Assembly: GCF_007859195.1 (NCBI RefSeq)
Contig: NZ_VOHL01000007.1
Coordinates: 1-63,615 of the forward strand
DNA length: 63,615 bases
From: Streptococcus cuniculipharyngis
GTDB taxonomy: Bacteria; Bacillota; Bacilli; Lactobacillales; Streptococcaceae
Reading direction: 5' to 3'
A model generated the notes under the pieces. The model was not told the DNA's origin. It saw only the letters and a program-made list of their open reading frames with translations, and did not search any database. Position 1 is the first letter of the stretch. Every line of letters starts with the position of its first letter. Shown here in pieces: positions 8,809-18,019 of the stretch. The translations under genes were made by a program, and so were the position numbers.

Positions 8809-9984
8809 TTATTTCACTTCAACTGGAGTTGCTGAATCTTCCTTACCATCTTTCAAGCTAACAACAAGAGCTGATTTCTCTGGGTTATGGTTAGCATCAA
8901 CAGTAAATTTACCAGTCACACCTTCGAAGTCCTTCAAGCTAGCAAGGTTAGTTGCTACATCTTTAGATGTTTTTGCTCCCTTAGCAGCTTCTGCAACCAT
9001 GTAAACTGAGTCATAAGCAAGGGCTGCAAACATGTTTGGCTCTTCACCGTATTTAGCCTTGTACGCCTTAACGAAGTCTGCAGACTTAGATGTCAAGCTA
9101 GTTGATGTTGAATAACCTGATACGTAGTAAACATTGTTAGTGTTTGCTGCACCTGCCGTTTCAACGAATTGTGGGTCGTTGAATCCGTCAGGACCAAGGA
9201 TTGGTTTATCAATCCCCATTTCACGCGCTTGTTTTGTCAGCAAACCAGTTTCAGTATAGTAACCTGGCACTACAAGAGCATCAAAGTCCTTATCTTTTAC
9301 CTTAGTCAGAGCTGCTTGGAAGTCTTTGTCCCCAGAAGCAAAGGTTTCTTCCGCAACAACTTCACCCTTGTAAGTTTTCTTGAATTGCTCTGCTACTGCC
9401 TTAGCATAGTCGCTAGCATTATCGTAGAAAAGAACAACTTTCTTAGCTTTCAAATTATCTGTCGCATACTGTGACAAGATTGCTCCTTGGAAGCTATCAA
9501 CAAAGGTTGCACGGAAAACGTAGTCTTGAACCTTACCAGAGTTGTCTAAGGTCAAGCTATCCAAAGTACCAGAAGGCGTTACCAATGGTACTGCTGCTTG
9601 TTGAGCCATATTGACCACAGCTGCCGTATTCGATGATGTTGCCGGTCCGATTGTTGCCACAACCTTATCTTGGGTTGTCAAACTAGTTGCCACGTTGGCT
9701 GCCTCAGTCGTATCTGATTTATTGTCTTTTGATACCACTTCCAATTTTTTACCATCAACACCGCCAGCAGCGTTAATAGTTTCAACAGCCAAATCAGCAC
9801 CATTTTTCTCAGCGTTACCATAGGCAGCAACTGCTCCTGATAGCTCAAAGTTATAACCGATTTTTACCGTTTCGCCAACTTCATTACCCGTTGAGCCAGC
9901 TGAACCGCCTGGAGCTGCTCCACAAGCTGCCAAGACAGCTGTACTAACAAAAGCAAGAGTTGCTAACGCAAACTTTTTCTTCAT
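8809..9984 (-). CDS. livJ: Branched-chain amino-acid binding lipoprotein LivJ
   Basis: Extracellular receptor of the importer, 391 residues. Lipoprotein signal peptide with lipobox LAAC about residue 18-21 (KKKFALATLAFVSTAVLAAC). Then a periplasmic-binding-protein type I fold: IGYNFELSGAVAAYG, GPATSSNTAAV, PLVTPSGT, VPGYYTETGLL, GPDGFNDP, YDSVYMVAEAAKGA. SD AAGGAG before ATG. First gene of livJHMGF. Confidence 0.95.
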   Translation of the reverse strand: MKKKFALATLAFVSTAVLAACGAAPGGSAGSTGNEVGETVKIGYNFELSGAVAAYGNAEKNGADLAVETINAAGGVDGKKLEVVSKDNKSDTTEAANVATSLTTQDKVVATIGPATSSNTAAVVNMAQQAAVPLVTPSGTLDSLTLDNSGKVQDYVFRATFVDSFQGAILSQYATDNLKAKKVVLFYDNASDYAKAVAEQFKKTYKGEVVAEETFASGDKDFQAALTKVKDKDFDALVVPGYYTETGLLTKQAREMGIDKPILGPDGFNDPQFVETAGAANTNNVYYVSGYSTSTSLTSKSADFVKAYKAKYGEEPNMFAALAYDSVYMVAEAAKGAKTSKDVATNLASLKDFEGVTGKFTVDANHNPEKSALVVSLKDGKEDSATPVEVK

Positions 9985-10024
9985 ATTTTTCTCCTTAGGA
10001 ATTTTCTTAATTGCTATGTTTTAT

Positions 10025-10053
10025 ATAATACTGAATTGTCTAATAATTGTCAA
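10025..10053 (-). promoter_or_regulatory. livJ promoter
   Basis: Minus-strand TTGACA (10048-10053), 17-bp spacer, TATTAT (10025-10030). Upstream lies an A/T-rich tract and an imperfect cre-like TTGAAAGCGTTTTTGC near 10085-10100. CodY control is plausible for liv genes in streptococci, but the A/T tract matches its box poorly. Confidence 0.75.
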
Positions 10054-10094
10054 CCCTTTTTTCAAATTTTTTAGAATTTTTAGCAAAAACGCTT

Positions 10095-10343
10095 TCAATT
10101 GCTTAAATTGCCTACAAAATTGCTATCAATTTCCTCTAAATATGACTCTTGGACGTGTTTGACAAATTTAAGTTGTTGAAGCTGCTGCCCAATATCAGAC
10201 ACGCGCTCCTGATTCAGATAAAGGAGGACATATTTCATTTTTTTAGAATGATAAATTAAATCTCCATAGGTTTCCAATTTTTTCGCATCCCTATTGTAGT
10301 AAAGGTAAATAATAAGCCCTTGTCGTTTTTGCTTTTGGAACAT
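10095..10343 (-). CDS. ylbG: YlbG family protein (UPF0298)
   Basis: 82-residue small cytosolic protein; the start FQKQKRQGLIIYLYYNRDAKKL and LIYHSKKMKYVLLYLN identify the UPF0298/YlbG family, whose biochemical role is unknown. Located between clpP and livJ as in other streptococci. It has its own SD (GGAG) and lies downstream of the clpP terminator, so it needs readthrough or a weak local promoter. Confidence 0.88.
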   Translation of the reverse strand: MFQKQKRQGLIIYLYYNRDAKKLETYGDLIYHSKKMKYVLLYLNQERVSDIGQQLQQLKFVKHVQESYLEEIDSNFVGNLSN

Positions 10344-10368
10344 TTTTTTCTCCTATTCAATAAAATAA

Positions 10369-10409
10369 GGATGAAAAGACCGGCCACTAGCGGACTACCC
10401 TTTTCATCC
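10369..10409 (-). terminator. clpP terminator
   Basis: 10-bp stem GGATGAAAAG / CTTTTCATCC around a 21-base GC-rich loop, followed on the minus strand by TTATTTTAT. Probably leaky into ylbG. Confidence 0.7.
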
Positions 10410-10421
10410 CTTACCTCTATT

Positions 10422-11012
10422 TTATTGTAGCACATTATTGGCCATAATTTCATCAATGAAACCATATTCTAAGGTTTCTTGAGCAGATAGCCAACGGTCA
10501 CGCTCGGCATCTTGATGAATTTTTTCAACGGGTTGGCCTGAGTTTTCTGCCAAGATACGTTCAAGGTTTTCCCGTGTTTTCAAGAGATGCTCTGCTGCAA
10601 TGGCCATATCAGTCTGCTGGGTTCCGCCACCTGTACCACCCATTGGCTGGTGAATCATGTATTCGGCATTTGGCAACATGAAACGTTTACCCTTGGTACC
10701 ACTAGATGCGATAATAGTTCCCATAGAGGCTGCCATCCCCATGACAATGGTTTGAACATCTGACTTGATAAAGTTCATCGTATCAACAATAGCAAGACCT
10801 GCTGAAACAGATCCTCCTGGCGTATTAACATACAAATAAATGTCCTTGGTATTATCCTGGGCATCTAAAAATAGCAGCTGGGCAATAACTGAGTTGGCCA
10901 TATTGTCCTCAACAGGACCGGTCAACATGATAATGCGGTCTTTCAACAGACGTGAATAAATATCATAAGAACGTTCGCCACGACTGGTTTGTTCAATAAC
11001 TACTGGAATCAT
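10422..11012 (-). CDS. clpP: ATP-dependent Clp protease proteolytic subunit
   Basis: Serine protease core of ClpCP/ClpXP/ClpEP, 196 residues. Catalytic Ser in GMAASMG (about residue 96), His in MIHQPMGG (about 121), Asp in ERDRWLSA (about 172); N-terminal [20 protein letters not shown] region is the processing loop. SD AAGGAG. Monocistronic with a CtsR-controlled promoter, so heat and protein-damage inducible. Confidence 0.97.
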   Translation of the reverse strand: MIPVVIEQTSRGERSYDIYSRLLKDRIIMLTGPVEDNMANSVIAQLLFLDAQDNTKDIYLYVNTPGGSVSAGLAIVDTMNFIKSDVQTIVMGMAASMGTIIASSGTKGKRFMLPNAEYMIHQPMGGTGGGTQQTDMAIAAEHLLKTRENLERILAENSGQPVEKIHQDAERDRWLSAQETLEYGFIDEIMANNVLQ

Positions 11013-11050
11013 TCTGGAATTCTCCTTTTCTTAGCTTAAATGATAATCCT

Positions 11051-11080
11051 ATTATAGCCTTTTAGTCAAAAAAGGTCAAA
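11051..11080 (-). promoter_or_regulatory. clpP promoter with CtsR operator
   Basis: Minus-strand promoter TTGACC (11074-11079), 17-bp spacer, TATAAT (11051-11056). The plus strand at 11064-11080 reads AGTCAAA-AAA-GGTCAAA, an exact fit to the CtsR tandem heptad (RGTCAAANANRGTCAAA), covering the -35 box and half the spacer. Confidence 0.92.
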
Positions 11081-11100
11081 GATTTACTAGCAAGTGACAA

Positions 11101-11137
11101 AAAGGAAAGACTGAAACCACCGTTTCAGCTCTCCTTT
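11101..11137 (-). terminator. upp terminator
   Basis: Long stem AAAGGAGAGCTGAAAC / GTTTCAGTCTTTCCTTT with few mismatches followed by T-run on the minus strand, directly after the upp stop. Confidence 0.85.
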
Positions 11138-11141
11138 ATCT

Positions 11142-11771
11142 TTATTTAGTGCCAAATAGGCGGTCACCGGCATCGCCTAAACCTGGGACAATGTAGCCTT
11201 GATCATTAAGTTTCTCATCAAGTGCAGCGGTATAAATGTCAATATCTGGATGAGCTGCTTGTAGTTTTTCAACCCCTTCTGGTGCTGCCACCAAGCAGAC
11301 AAATTTAATATTGGTTGCGCCGCGTTTTTTCAAAGAATCCACAGCTAAAATCGCTGACCCTCCCGTTGCTAACATGGGGTCAACCAGGAAAATTTGACGT
11401 TGGTCAATATCTTCTGGCAACTTAACCAAATATTCAACTGGCTCAAAGGTTTCCTCGTCACGGTACATACCGATATGACCAACCTTGGCTGCTGGCACTA
11501 GGCTAAGTAAACCATCAACCATACCGATACCAGCCCGCAAGATGGGAACGATAGCCAGTTTTTTCCCAGCTAGCTGCTTTTGCACGGTCTTGGTAATTGG
11601 TGTCTCAATTTCCACATCTTCCAGTGGTAAATCACGAGAGACCTCGTAGCCCATCAACATGGCAATTTCATTGACTAGTTCACGAAAATCCTTAGTTGAT
11701 GTTGTTGTCCGACGAAGAATCGACAATTTATGCTGAATCAATGGATGTGAAATCACTTGAAAGTTTCCCAT
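11142..11771 (-). CDS. upp: Uracil phosphoribosyltransferase
   Basis: Salvages uracil with PRPP to give UMP. 209 residues from ATG at 11771, preceded by AGGTGG; an upstream GTG would add three residues but gives no better SD. Type I PRTase loop [10 protein letters not shown] (about 130-139), [11 protein letters not shown], and the uracil-binding C-terminus [13 protein letters not shown]. The upp-clpP neighbourhood is standard in streptococci. Confidence 0.96.
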   Translation of the reverse strand: MGNFQVISHPLIQHKLSILRRTTTSTKDFRELVNEIAMLMGYEVSRDLPLEDVEIETPITKTVQKQLAGKKLAIVPILRAGIGMVDGLLSLVPAAKVGHIGMYRDEETFEPVEYLVKLPEDIDQRQIFLVDPMLATGGSAILAVDSLKKRGATNIKFVCLVAAPEGVEKLQAAHPDIDIYTAALDEKLNDQGYIVPGLGDAGDRLFGTK

Positions 11772-11857
11772 AATAACCACCTTTTTTATTTTTTTCTATT
11801 ATAGCAGATTCTGATTAAAAAATCCCCTCCCAGGTCATGCTTTTGTCAAATAAAAAA

Positions 11858-11883
11858 CTGACCAACCCAATGAGGTTGACCAG
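11858..11883 (-). terminator. murJ terminator
   Basis: Stem CTGGTCAACC / GGTTGGTCAG (two central mismatches) followed by T6 on the minus strand. Confidence 0.8.
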
Positions 11884-11892
11884 CCATTTTCA

Positions 11893-13527
11893 TTAATTAA
11901 TTTTCATTTTTTGTCGAAGATTCTCAGCTTTTTTGCCAATCATCTTATCCAAAAGACGGGTCTTCAAGGCCAAATAACCATAAACTGCCACTCCCAAACT
12001 ACCCACCAAAACAACATAAAGGAGACTTGACCAGCGACTTGCCGGTGGGAAAAATAGGTACAGAGCAATGGTAACTGGGGCAATGACCAGGAACATCCCC
12101 AAGGTTAATAACTGAATCAAGCTAATCTGTTTCATGACCAATTGACGATTAAAAGAGGTGACGTTTTGGATACGGTAGTAACTCAGTACAATCGGCACCA
12201 ATAAACCTACCGCCGTTGACCAGATGGGGCCATAGGCATGGAATAGGTAAATAAAAGGCAACTGTAAAGCGATTTTGACCAGTAAACCATAAACAAAATA
12301 CATGATAGACCGACGCGTTTCAAAAAAGGCTTGCAAGATAGGAGACAGCACTGTATAAAGGGATAAAATGACCGTTTGTAACAGGGAAGCAACAAACAGA
12401 CCCAAGGACAGTGCATCTGATTGCCCGTAAAAAACAGTATAGAGAGGTTCTGCCAAAACAATCGCCCCAATGATGGCCGGGAAAATAAATAACATAAGAA
12501 TCACGATGTTATTGATAACCAACCCGGCTGTCTCTTTGCGATTTTTCTTAATAAAACTTTCCGTCAGAAGGGGAATGGAGGTGGCGCTGATAGAACTAGC
12601 CACGGCAACAATAATCATGGTTAATTTCCCAGGATTTGAAGCAAAGTAGGCAAATTGGACCTTCAAGTCCTCGTTCGAATAATCTGTAAAATAGGACATG
12701 GCATTGATATAGGTTACCTGATCAATCAATCGAAAGATTTGAATGGCTGATCCCATCACAATAAATGGAATGGCTTCCTTTATCGTTTCCCAAAGCAAGT
12801 CCTTTGTTGAAACAGTCAGATGAGTCGGCTGAGCTGTAAACAGAGGAGTCAGCAAGTGCTCCCGCCAGAGGAAATAAAAGAGAACAGCAAAACTGGCCAA
12901 CATGCCGATAAAGGCTGCAAAAGTAGATTGGGTTACCGCTTCAACATAATCCCCTGAGCCCATTTTCATGATAAAAAAAGCAGTTAATAGCATCCAAATA
13001 ACCCGAATCAGCTGCTCGGCTACTTGGCTGACCGCACTAGGATACAATTTATTAAAGCCTTGAAAAAACCCTCGTAAGACGCTCATGGCAGGGAAGACCA
13101 AAACTGCTAAGGTGAGACTCCGCATTACCGGAATCAATTCCTGACCACTACCGCTCATCTCCGAAAATAAAGGAGCCAGACCGTACATCAAGGTCGCAAA
13201 GATTAACCCCAAAATCAGCATGAACTGTAACACCTTACGCACCAGATAAAAACTCAAATCCATTTGGTCTAAGGTGTTATACTTGGCAATCTGCTTAGCA
13301 ACCGCAATCGGTATTCCGACCGTAGAAATCAGTAAAAAGAGAGCGTAAATTTCATAGCCCATTCCAAAAAGGGCATTGGCTTGAGGAGCATACTGGCCCA
13401 TCCAAGCATACCAAGGAATGATATAAAGCGCTCCCAATAAGCGACTAATAAAATTGCCGGCCGTTAGCCAGGCTGTCCCTTGCACCAGCTGTTCTTGCTG
13501 CGTTAATGGTTGTTTTTCCTTGCTCAT
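11893..13527 (-). CDS. murJ: Lipid II flippase, MurJ/YtgP type (MOP superfamily)
   Basis: 544-residue polytopic membrane protein with about 14 hydrophobic segments, opening QLVQGTAWLTAGNFISRLLGALYIIPWYAW as in streptococcal YtgP and SpoVB-like flippases. Predicted to move lipid II across the membrane. It is divergent from murE with overlapping promoters, matching the pneumococcal arrangement in which this gene supplies the MurJ function. Assignment as lipid II flippase rather than another polysaccharide flippase rests on this context and length. Confidence 0.85.
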   Translation of the reverse strand: MSKEKQPLTQQEQLVQGTAWLTAGNFISRLLGALYIIPWYAWMGQYAPQANALFGMGYEIYALFLLISTVGIPIAVAKQIAKYNTLDQMDLSFYLVRKVLQFMLILGLIFATLMYGLAPLFSEMSGSGQELIPVMRSLTLAVLVFPAMSVLRGFFQGFNKLYPSAVSQVAEQLIRVIWMLLTAFFIMKMGSGDYVEAVTQSTFAAFIGMLASFAVLFYFLWREHLLTPLFTAQPTHLTVSTKDLLWETIKEAIPFIVMGSAIQIFRLIDQVTYINAMSYFTDYSNEDLKVQFAYFASNPGKLTMIIVAVASSISATSIPLLTESFIKKNRKETAGLVINNIVILMLFIFPAIIGAIVLAEPLYTVFYGQSDALSLGLFVASLLQTVILSLYTVLSPILQAFFETRRSIMYFVYGLLVKIALQLPFIYLFHAYGPIWSTAVGLLVPIVLSYYRIQNVTSFNRQLVMKQISLIQLLTLGMFLVIAPVTIALYLFFPPASRWSSLLYVVLVGSLGVAVYGYLALKTRLLDKMIGKKAENLRQKMKIN

Positions 13528-13558
13528 AACTCATTCTTTCAAAGTGTTCTAGAATTTT

Positions 13559-13587
13559 ATTATAAACTTTTCCTTGTGACTTGTAAA
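13559..13587 (-). promoter_or_regulatory. murJ promoter
   Basis: Minus-strand TTTACA (13582-13587), 17-bp spacer, TATAAT (13559-13564). Its -35 box overlaps the murE -35 box on the other strand. Confidence 0.75.
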
Positions 13588-13609
13588 ATAAGAACTTTAA
13601 GTTTAAAAT
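13581..13609 (+). promoter_or_regulatory. murE promoter (leaderless)
   Basis: Plus-strand TTGTAA (13581-13586), 17-bp spacer, TAAAAT (13604-13609). The ATG of murE begins at 13617, seven to eight bases past the -10, which is where transcription should start; no SD is present in between. Confidence 0.65.
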
Positions 13610-13616
13610 AGACTGT

Positions 13617-15065
13617 ATGATAACTTTAAAACGATTATTAGATATCCTTAAAGAAGACAATAATTTCCGTGAAATCATGTCCGACGATGGCTACTTTTGG
13701 GATTGGAAGCAAGATTTTAGTTTCCAGCGTCTCAGCTATGATAGTCGACAGGTTGACGAGCAAACCCTCTTTTTTATCAAAGGTTTAAATTTTAAAAAAG
13801 AATTTCTGGAACAAGCTGTGCTAGCTGGCCTACCCTTTTACGTGGCCGAACAAGACTATGAGGTGGGGATTCCGGCAATCCTGGTCAATGATGTCAAACG
13901 GGCTCTCAGCTTGATTGCCATGGCCTTTTACCATCACCCACAAAAAAAACTAAAACTGCTAGCCTTTACAGGAACCAAGGGAAAAACAACAGCTGCCTAT
14001 CTGGCTTTCTCTATCCTATCTCAACAACATCAAGTGGCTATGCTTTCAACCATGAACACCACACTAGATGGGAAGACTTTTTTTAAATCCAGTCTCAGCA
14101 CCCCTGAAAGCTTGGACCTATTCGCCATGATGGCCCAGGCCGTAGACAATGGCATGACTCATCTCATCATGGAAGTCTCTAGTCAAGCCTATCTGGTCAA
14201 TCGGGTCTACGGTCTCACCTTTGATGTTGGTGTTTTTCTCAATATCAGTCCTGACCATATCGGGCCAATTGAACATCCAACGTTTGAAGACTATTTCTAC
14301 CACAAACGCCTCCTCCTTGACCATAGTAAGGCCGTCATTATCAATAGTCAAATGAATCATTTCGACCTATTAAAGGAACAGGTAAAAGATATTCCCCATG
14401 ATTTCTACGGTAACAATAGCGATAACCGTATCCAAAATAGCCAGGCCTTCTCCTTTGACGTCACAGGAAAACTAGCTGGAACATATGACTGTCAACTGCT
14501 AGGGGATTTCAACCAGGAAAATGCTCTAGCTGCCGGTCTTGCTTGTTTACGTCTTGGGGCTTCACTGGCCGATATCCAAACAGGGATTGCCAAAACAAGG
14601 GTCCCAGGTCGAATGGAAGTTCTAACTCAAAAAAATGGGGCTAAAGTCTTTGTGGATTATGCCCATAACCAAGATAGTTTGGAGAAACTAATTGGTGTTG
14701 TTCAAAAGCACCAAACAGGGCAACTAATCCTCGTTTTAGGGGCACCAGGTAATAAGGGGGAAAGTCGACGAGCTGATTTTGGCCAGGTGATCAATGCCTA
14801 TCCCGATCTCAAAGTTATCTTGACAGAGGACGATCCTAATTTTGAAGATCCCGCAGCTATCTGTCAGGAAATCGCCAACCACATCAACCGACAAGTGACG
14901 ATCATGATCAAGCGCGAAGAAGCTATCCAAACCGCTTTAAGCCTAACAAAACAAGCTGAGGATGCCGTGATTATCGCCGGCAAGGGGGCTGACGCCTTTC
15001 AAATTGTCCAAGGGCAACGAACTGACTATGCTGGCGATGTCCTAATTGCTCAAAAATACCTTTAA
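13617..15065 (+). CDS. murE: UDP-MurNAc-L-Ala-D-Glu:L-lysine ligase
   Basis: Adds the third peptide residue to the murein precursor in the cytosol. 482 residues, full length. Mur-ligase motifs: ATP loop FTGTKGKTT (about residue 117-125), [26 protein letters not shown], and C-terminal DDPNFEDP in place of the DNPR of diaminopimelate enzymes, which indicates L-lysine as in streptococci. The N-terminus [14 protein letters not shown] aligns with known streptococcal MurE, so ATG 13617 is right although no SD precedes it. Confidence 0.95.
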   Translation: MITLKRLLDILKEDNNFREIMSDDGYFWDWKQDFSFQRLSYDSRQVDEQTLFFIKGLNFKKEFLEQAVLAGLPFYVAEQDYEVGIPAILVNDVKRALSLIAMAFYHHPQKKLKLLAFTGTKGKTTAAYLAFSILSQQHQVAMLSTMNTTLDGKTFFKSSLSTPESLDLFAMMAQAVDNGMTHLIMEVSSQAYLVNRVYGLTFDVGVFLNISPDHIGPIEHPTFEDYFYHKRLLLDHSKAVIINSQMNHFDLLKEQVKDIPHDFYGNNSDNRIQNSQAFSFDVTGKLAGTYDCQLLGDFNQENALAAGLACLRLGASLADIQTGIAKTRVPGRMEVLTQKNGAKVFVDYAHNQDSLEKLIGVVQKHQTGQLILVLGAPGNKGESRRADFGQVINAYPDLKVILTEDDPNFEDPAAICQEIANHINRQVTIMIKREEAIQTALSLTKQAEDAVIIAGKGADAFQIVQGQRTDYAGDVLIAQKYL

Positions 15066-15072
15066 CCCCCCC

Positions 15073-15109
15073 GAGTGAGAAAGCCTACCTCTATAGGTTT
15101 TTCTCGCTC
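15073..15109 (+). terminator. murE terminator
   Basis: GAGTGAGAAAGCCTA / TAGGTTTTTCTCGCTC stem with small bulges followed by T6. Confidence 0.85.
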
Positions 15110-15227
15110 TTTTTTGATGAAGAAAATCCAAACTTCCTCAACAAGCCAATCTTGTCAAGTCTAATAATCAATAATGATTCCAATATGTTTCAAAATGCCA
15201 GTCTTGGCTTTTTTTAAGTTAAATTTA

Positions 15228-15236
15228 TGCTATAAT
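15228..15236 (+). promoter_or_regulatory. fhu operon promoter (extended -10)
   Basis: TGCTATAAT (TGn plus TATAAT at 15231-15236), 25 bases before the fhuC start; no consensus -35. A short GCCA/TGGC hairpin with T7 lies just upstream (about 15198-15216). No clear Fur or PerR palindrome, though TTAAGTTAA in the spacer resembles half-sites of DtxR/MtsR-type metal regulators. Confidence 0.55.
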
Positions 15237-15260
15237 GAGAACAAAAGGAGGTTGGAAACG

Positions 15261-16049
15261 ATGTCACAGATTGAGGCGAAACAGATCCGCCTGGCTTATC
15301 ACGGCAAGACAATCCTTAACAATCTGTCAACCAGCATACCAGATCAAAAAATCACTTGCCTGATCGGCCCTAATGGTTGCGGTAAATCAACCTTACTTAA
15401 GTCACTTGCCCGAATCATCCCCATTGACTCTGGTGACATTTTTCTTGACGGACAGCCTATTTCAGCTCTCCCGACTAAGACTATCGCCCAGCACCTAACC
15501 CTTTTACCACAAATTTTAGAGGCAGTTCCGGGCACTTCTGTCTATGAGCTAGTATCTTATGGGCGTTTCCCTCATCAAAGATATTTGGGGGGCTTGAGCA
15601 AACAGGATCGCGATAAAATTCACTGGGCTATGGAAATGACCGAAGTCACCTCGCTCGCCAATTCCCCTCTAGAACGCCTGTCCGGAGGGCAACGTCAACG
15701 TGTTTGGTTAGCTATGGCCCTCGCTCAAGATACTCAAACCATTTTTCTTGATGAGCCGACCACTTACTTGGACCTTAATCACCAATTGGAAATTCTAGAA
15801 CTGCTTCAACAATTGAACAAAGAGCAGCAAAAAACCATTGTCATGGTCCTACATGATCTCAATCAGGTGTCACGGTTCGCTGATCATGTTATCAGCATGA
15901 AAGAAGGCCAAATCTACCAAGAAGGAAGTAGCCAGCAGGTGCTATCTCATCCTGTCTTACAACATGTCTTTAACATAGATGCTCATTTGGTTCCAGACCC
16001 TGTGACACAAAAACCTCTTATTTTAGGCTATCAATTATTAAAATCATAA
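15261..16049 (+). CDS. fhuC: Iron-siderophore ABC transporter ATPase FhuC
   Basis: 262-residue ATP-binding protein of the FecCD/BtuCD importer class. Walker A GPNGCGKST, signature LSGGQRQRVWLAMAL, Walker B IFLDEPTTYLDL, switch VLHDLNQ. ATG at 15261 is preceded by AAAGGAGG; a longer in-frame extension upstream lacks SD. First gene of fhuCDBG. Hydroxamate siderophore is the family default; heme or another chelate cannot be excluded. Confidence 0.9.
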   Translation: MSQIEAKQIRLAYHGKTILNNLSTSIPDQKITCLIGPNGCGKSTLLKSLARIIPIDSGDIFLDGQPISALPTKTIAQHLTLLPQILEAVPGTSVYELVSYGRFPHQRYLGGLSKQDRDKIHWAMEMTEVTSLANSPLERLSGGQRQRVWLAMALAQDTQTIFLDEPTTYLDLNHQLEILELLQQLNKEQQKTIVMVLHDLNQVSRFADHVISMKEGQIYQEGSSQQVLSHPVLQHVFNIDAHLVPDPVTQKPLILGYQLLKS

Positions 16050-16059
16050 GGAGACACCC

Positions 16060-16980
16060 ATGAAAAAAAGATTTTTCATCCTATTCCTATGCTTGGCTAG
16101 TATTTTCTTAGTTGCTTGTGGAAAGAGCAAGTCGACAAGCTCGACTCAAAGCCGTCAACTGCCTCAAATTGAGGGATTTAGCTATTATGGCGATATTCCC
16201 CAAGCTCCTAAACGAGTGGCTAGTATGAGTGCCAGCTATACTGGCTATCTACTCCAACTAGGCTTAACTATCGTTGCTGCAACTTCCTACGACAAGGATA
16301 ATCCTATTTTAGAAAAAGAACTAATCCAAGCCAAACAAGTAATGCCAACTGACTTGGAAGCCCTAGCAGCAACCAAACCAGACCTCATCATCGCTGGTTC
16401 TACTGAAGAAAACCTAGAACAATTGGCAACAATTGCCCCTGTTATTGCTGTTGAATATGGCAAACATGATTATCTCCAAGTTTTGACCGATTTTGGTAAA
16501 GTCTTTAAAAAAGAAAAAGAAGCAAAAAACTGGCTAGATGCTTGGCAGGATAAGGTACAAGCTAGCAAAGCAAAGCTAGAGCAAGCCTTGGGTTCCGACA
16601 AAACCTTTACAGTTATGGGCTTAACAGAAAAAGAAATCTATTTATTTGGCAATAACTGGGGCCGTGGTGGAGAAATTATTTACCAAGCTCTTGGGTTCCA
16701 AGCCCCTAAAAAAGTTCAAGATGAGGTCTTTCCAAAGGGTTACCTATCTATTTCAAAAGAAGTTCTCCCTGATTATGTTGGTGACTACGCCATTGTCGCA
16801 ACAGATAAGAAGACAACTACCTCATCCCTCTACGAGAGTGATATTTGGCAAAGTTTGCCAGCTGTCCAAAACAAGCGTGTGCTCAATGTCCAAGCAGAGG
16901 CTTTCTACTTTAATGATCCTAAAGCCTTAGATTATCAGTTAAAGATTTTAGAAGATGCTCTACTTGCAACCACTAAATAG
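16060..16980 (+). CDS. fhuD: Iron-siderophore binding lipoprotein FhuD
   Basis: 306-residue lipoprotein receptor. Signal peptide with lipobox LVAC (residues about 17-20), then a short Ser-rich linker and a type III helical-backbone binding fold: PKRVASMSASYTGYLLQLG, DLEALAATKPDLIIAGS, APVIAVEYGKHDYLQVL, and C-terminal LNVQAEAFYFNDPKALDYQLKIL (about 280-302). SD AAGGAG, 10 bases after fhuC. Confidence 0.9.
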   Translation: MKKRFFILFLCLASIFLVACGKSKSTSSTQSRQLPQIEGFSYYGDIPQAPKRVASMSASYTGYLLQLGLTIVAATSYDKDNPILEKELIQAKQVMPTDLEALAATKPDLIIAGSTEENLEQLATIAPVIAVEYGKHDYLQVLTDFGKVFKKEKEAKNWLDAWQDKVQASKAKLEQALGSDKTFTVMGLTEKEIYLFGNNWGRGGEIIYQALGFQAPKKVQDEVFPKGYLSISKEVLPDYVGDYAIVATDKKTTTSSLYESDIWQSLPAVQNKRVLNVQAEAFYFNDPKALDYQLKILEDALLATTK

Positions 16981-16990
16981 GAAATTTTCT

Positions 16991-18019
16991 ATGTCTAAAA
17001 CAGAACCTTACCTTCAAACAAAGCCGAAATATTTTTGGCTTGTTTTTTTCATCAGCCTTATCGGCCTACTAGCTGGGACCTATGCTAGTTTACGCTTTGG
17101 CGCCATCACTTATTCCCATCACGATCTATTAAGCACCCTAGCCAGACCTGAGCTTGAAAGTGACCTACAGAATGTCATCATCGACACTCGATTACCCCGT
17201 TTACTCGCAGCAGGTCTTGTGGGCGCTGGGCTCTCTTGTGCTGGAGCCATGATGCAAGGCATTACTAAAAATAATATTGCCGACCCCGGGCTATTGGGCA
17301 TCAATGCCGGGGCCAGCCTGGCTCTGGTAATCGGCTACAGTTTCGCCAAAGAACTACACTACCTTCTCATCTTGTTCCTCTGCCTTGTGGGGGCTAGTTT
17401 TGCCGCCAGCTTAGTCTTTGCCTTTACTTACCACAACAAGACCAGTAACCCCCAGTTGGCCCTTATCCTTTCCGGAGCAATGGTCACCACCCTTTTTTCT
17501 GCCATAGGTCAAGCCATTACCATCACCAACAAGTTATCGACCACCATCATCGGGTGGCAATCTGGAGGCCTCATTGGAACCAACTGGACAATGCTACACG
17601 TTATCGCACCTTTCATTTTAATTGGTTTGGCTATCGCCCAACTCATGAGTCATCAATTAACCATCCTCAGTCTGGATAGCACCATCAGCATTGCTTTAGG
17701 TCAAAATACCCAAAAAACACGATTGTTATTGCTAGGAATCGTCCTCATTTTGTCTGCTTCAAGCATTGCCTTGGTAGGAAACCTAGCCTTTATTGGCCTA
17801 TTAATCCCACATCTCGTCAGGTTGGTGGTTGCCAATAATTACCGCTACCTTCTCCCTCTGAGCATGCTTCTCGGAGCTGGTTTCATGGTTTGGATTGACC
17901 TAGGTGGGCGACTCATTAATTCTCCTTATGAAACCTCCCTCAATGCAATGGTCAGCCTCCTCGGCCTACCTTGTTTCTTATTTTTAGTGAGGAGGGGACA
18001 GACCTATGACCAACACTAA
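16991..18019 (+). CDS. fhuB: Iron-siderophore ABC permease FhuB
   Basis: 342-residue FecCD-family permease with nine to ten membrane segments. Motifs RLPRLLAAGLVGAGLSCAGAMMQG, NPLADPGLLG-type segment (NNIADPGLLGINAGASL), GLLIPHLVRL. ATG at 16991 chosen 10 bases after the fhuD stop with weak AGGAAA; starting further upstream would overlap fhuD. Heterodimer partner of the next gene. Confidence 0.88.
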   Translation: MSKTEPYLQTKPKYFWLVFFISLIGLLAGTYASLRFGAITYSHHDLLSTLARPELESDLQNVIIDTRLPRLLAAGLVGAGLSCAGAMMQGITKNNIADPGLLGINAGASLALVIGYSFAKELHYLLILFLCLVGASFAASLVFAFTYHNKTSNPQLALILSGAMVTTLFSAIGQAITITNKLSTTIIGWQSGGLIGTNWTMLHVIAPFILIGLAIAQLMSHQLTILSLDSTISIALGQNTQKTRLLLLGIVLILSASSIALVGNLAFIGLLIPHLVRLVVANNYRYLLPLSMLLGAGFMVWIDLGGRLINSPYETSLNAMVSLLGLPCFLFLVRRGQTYDQH

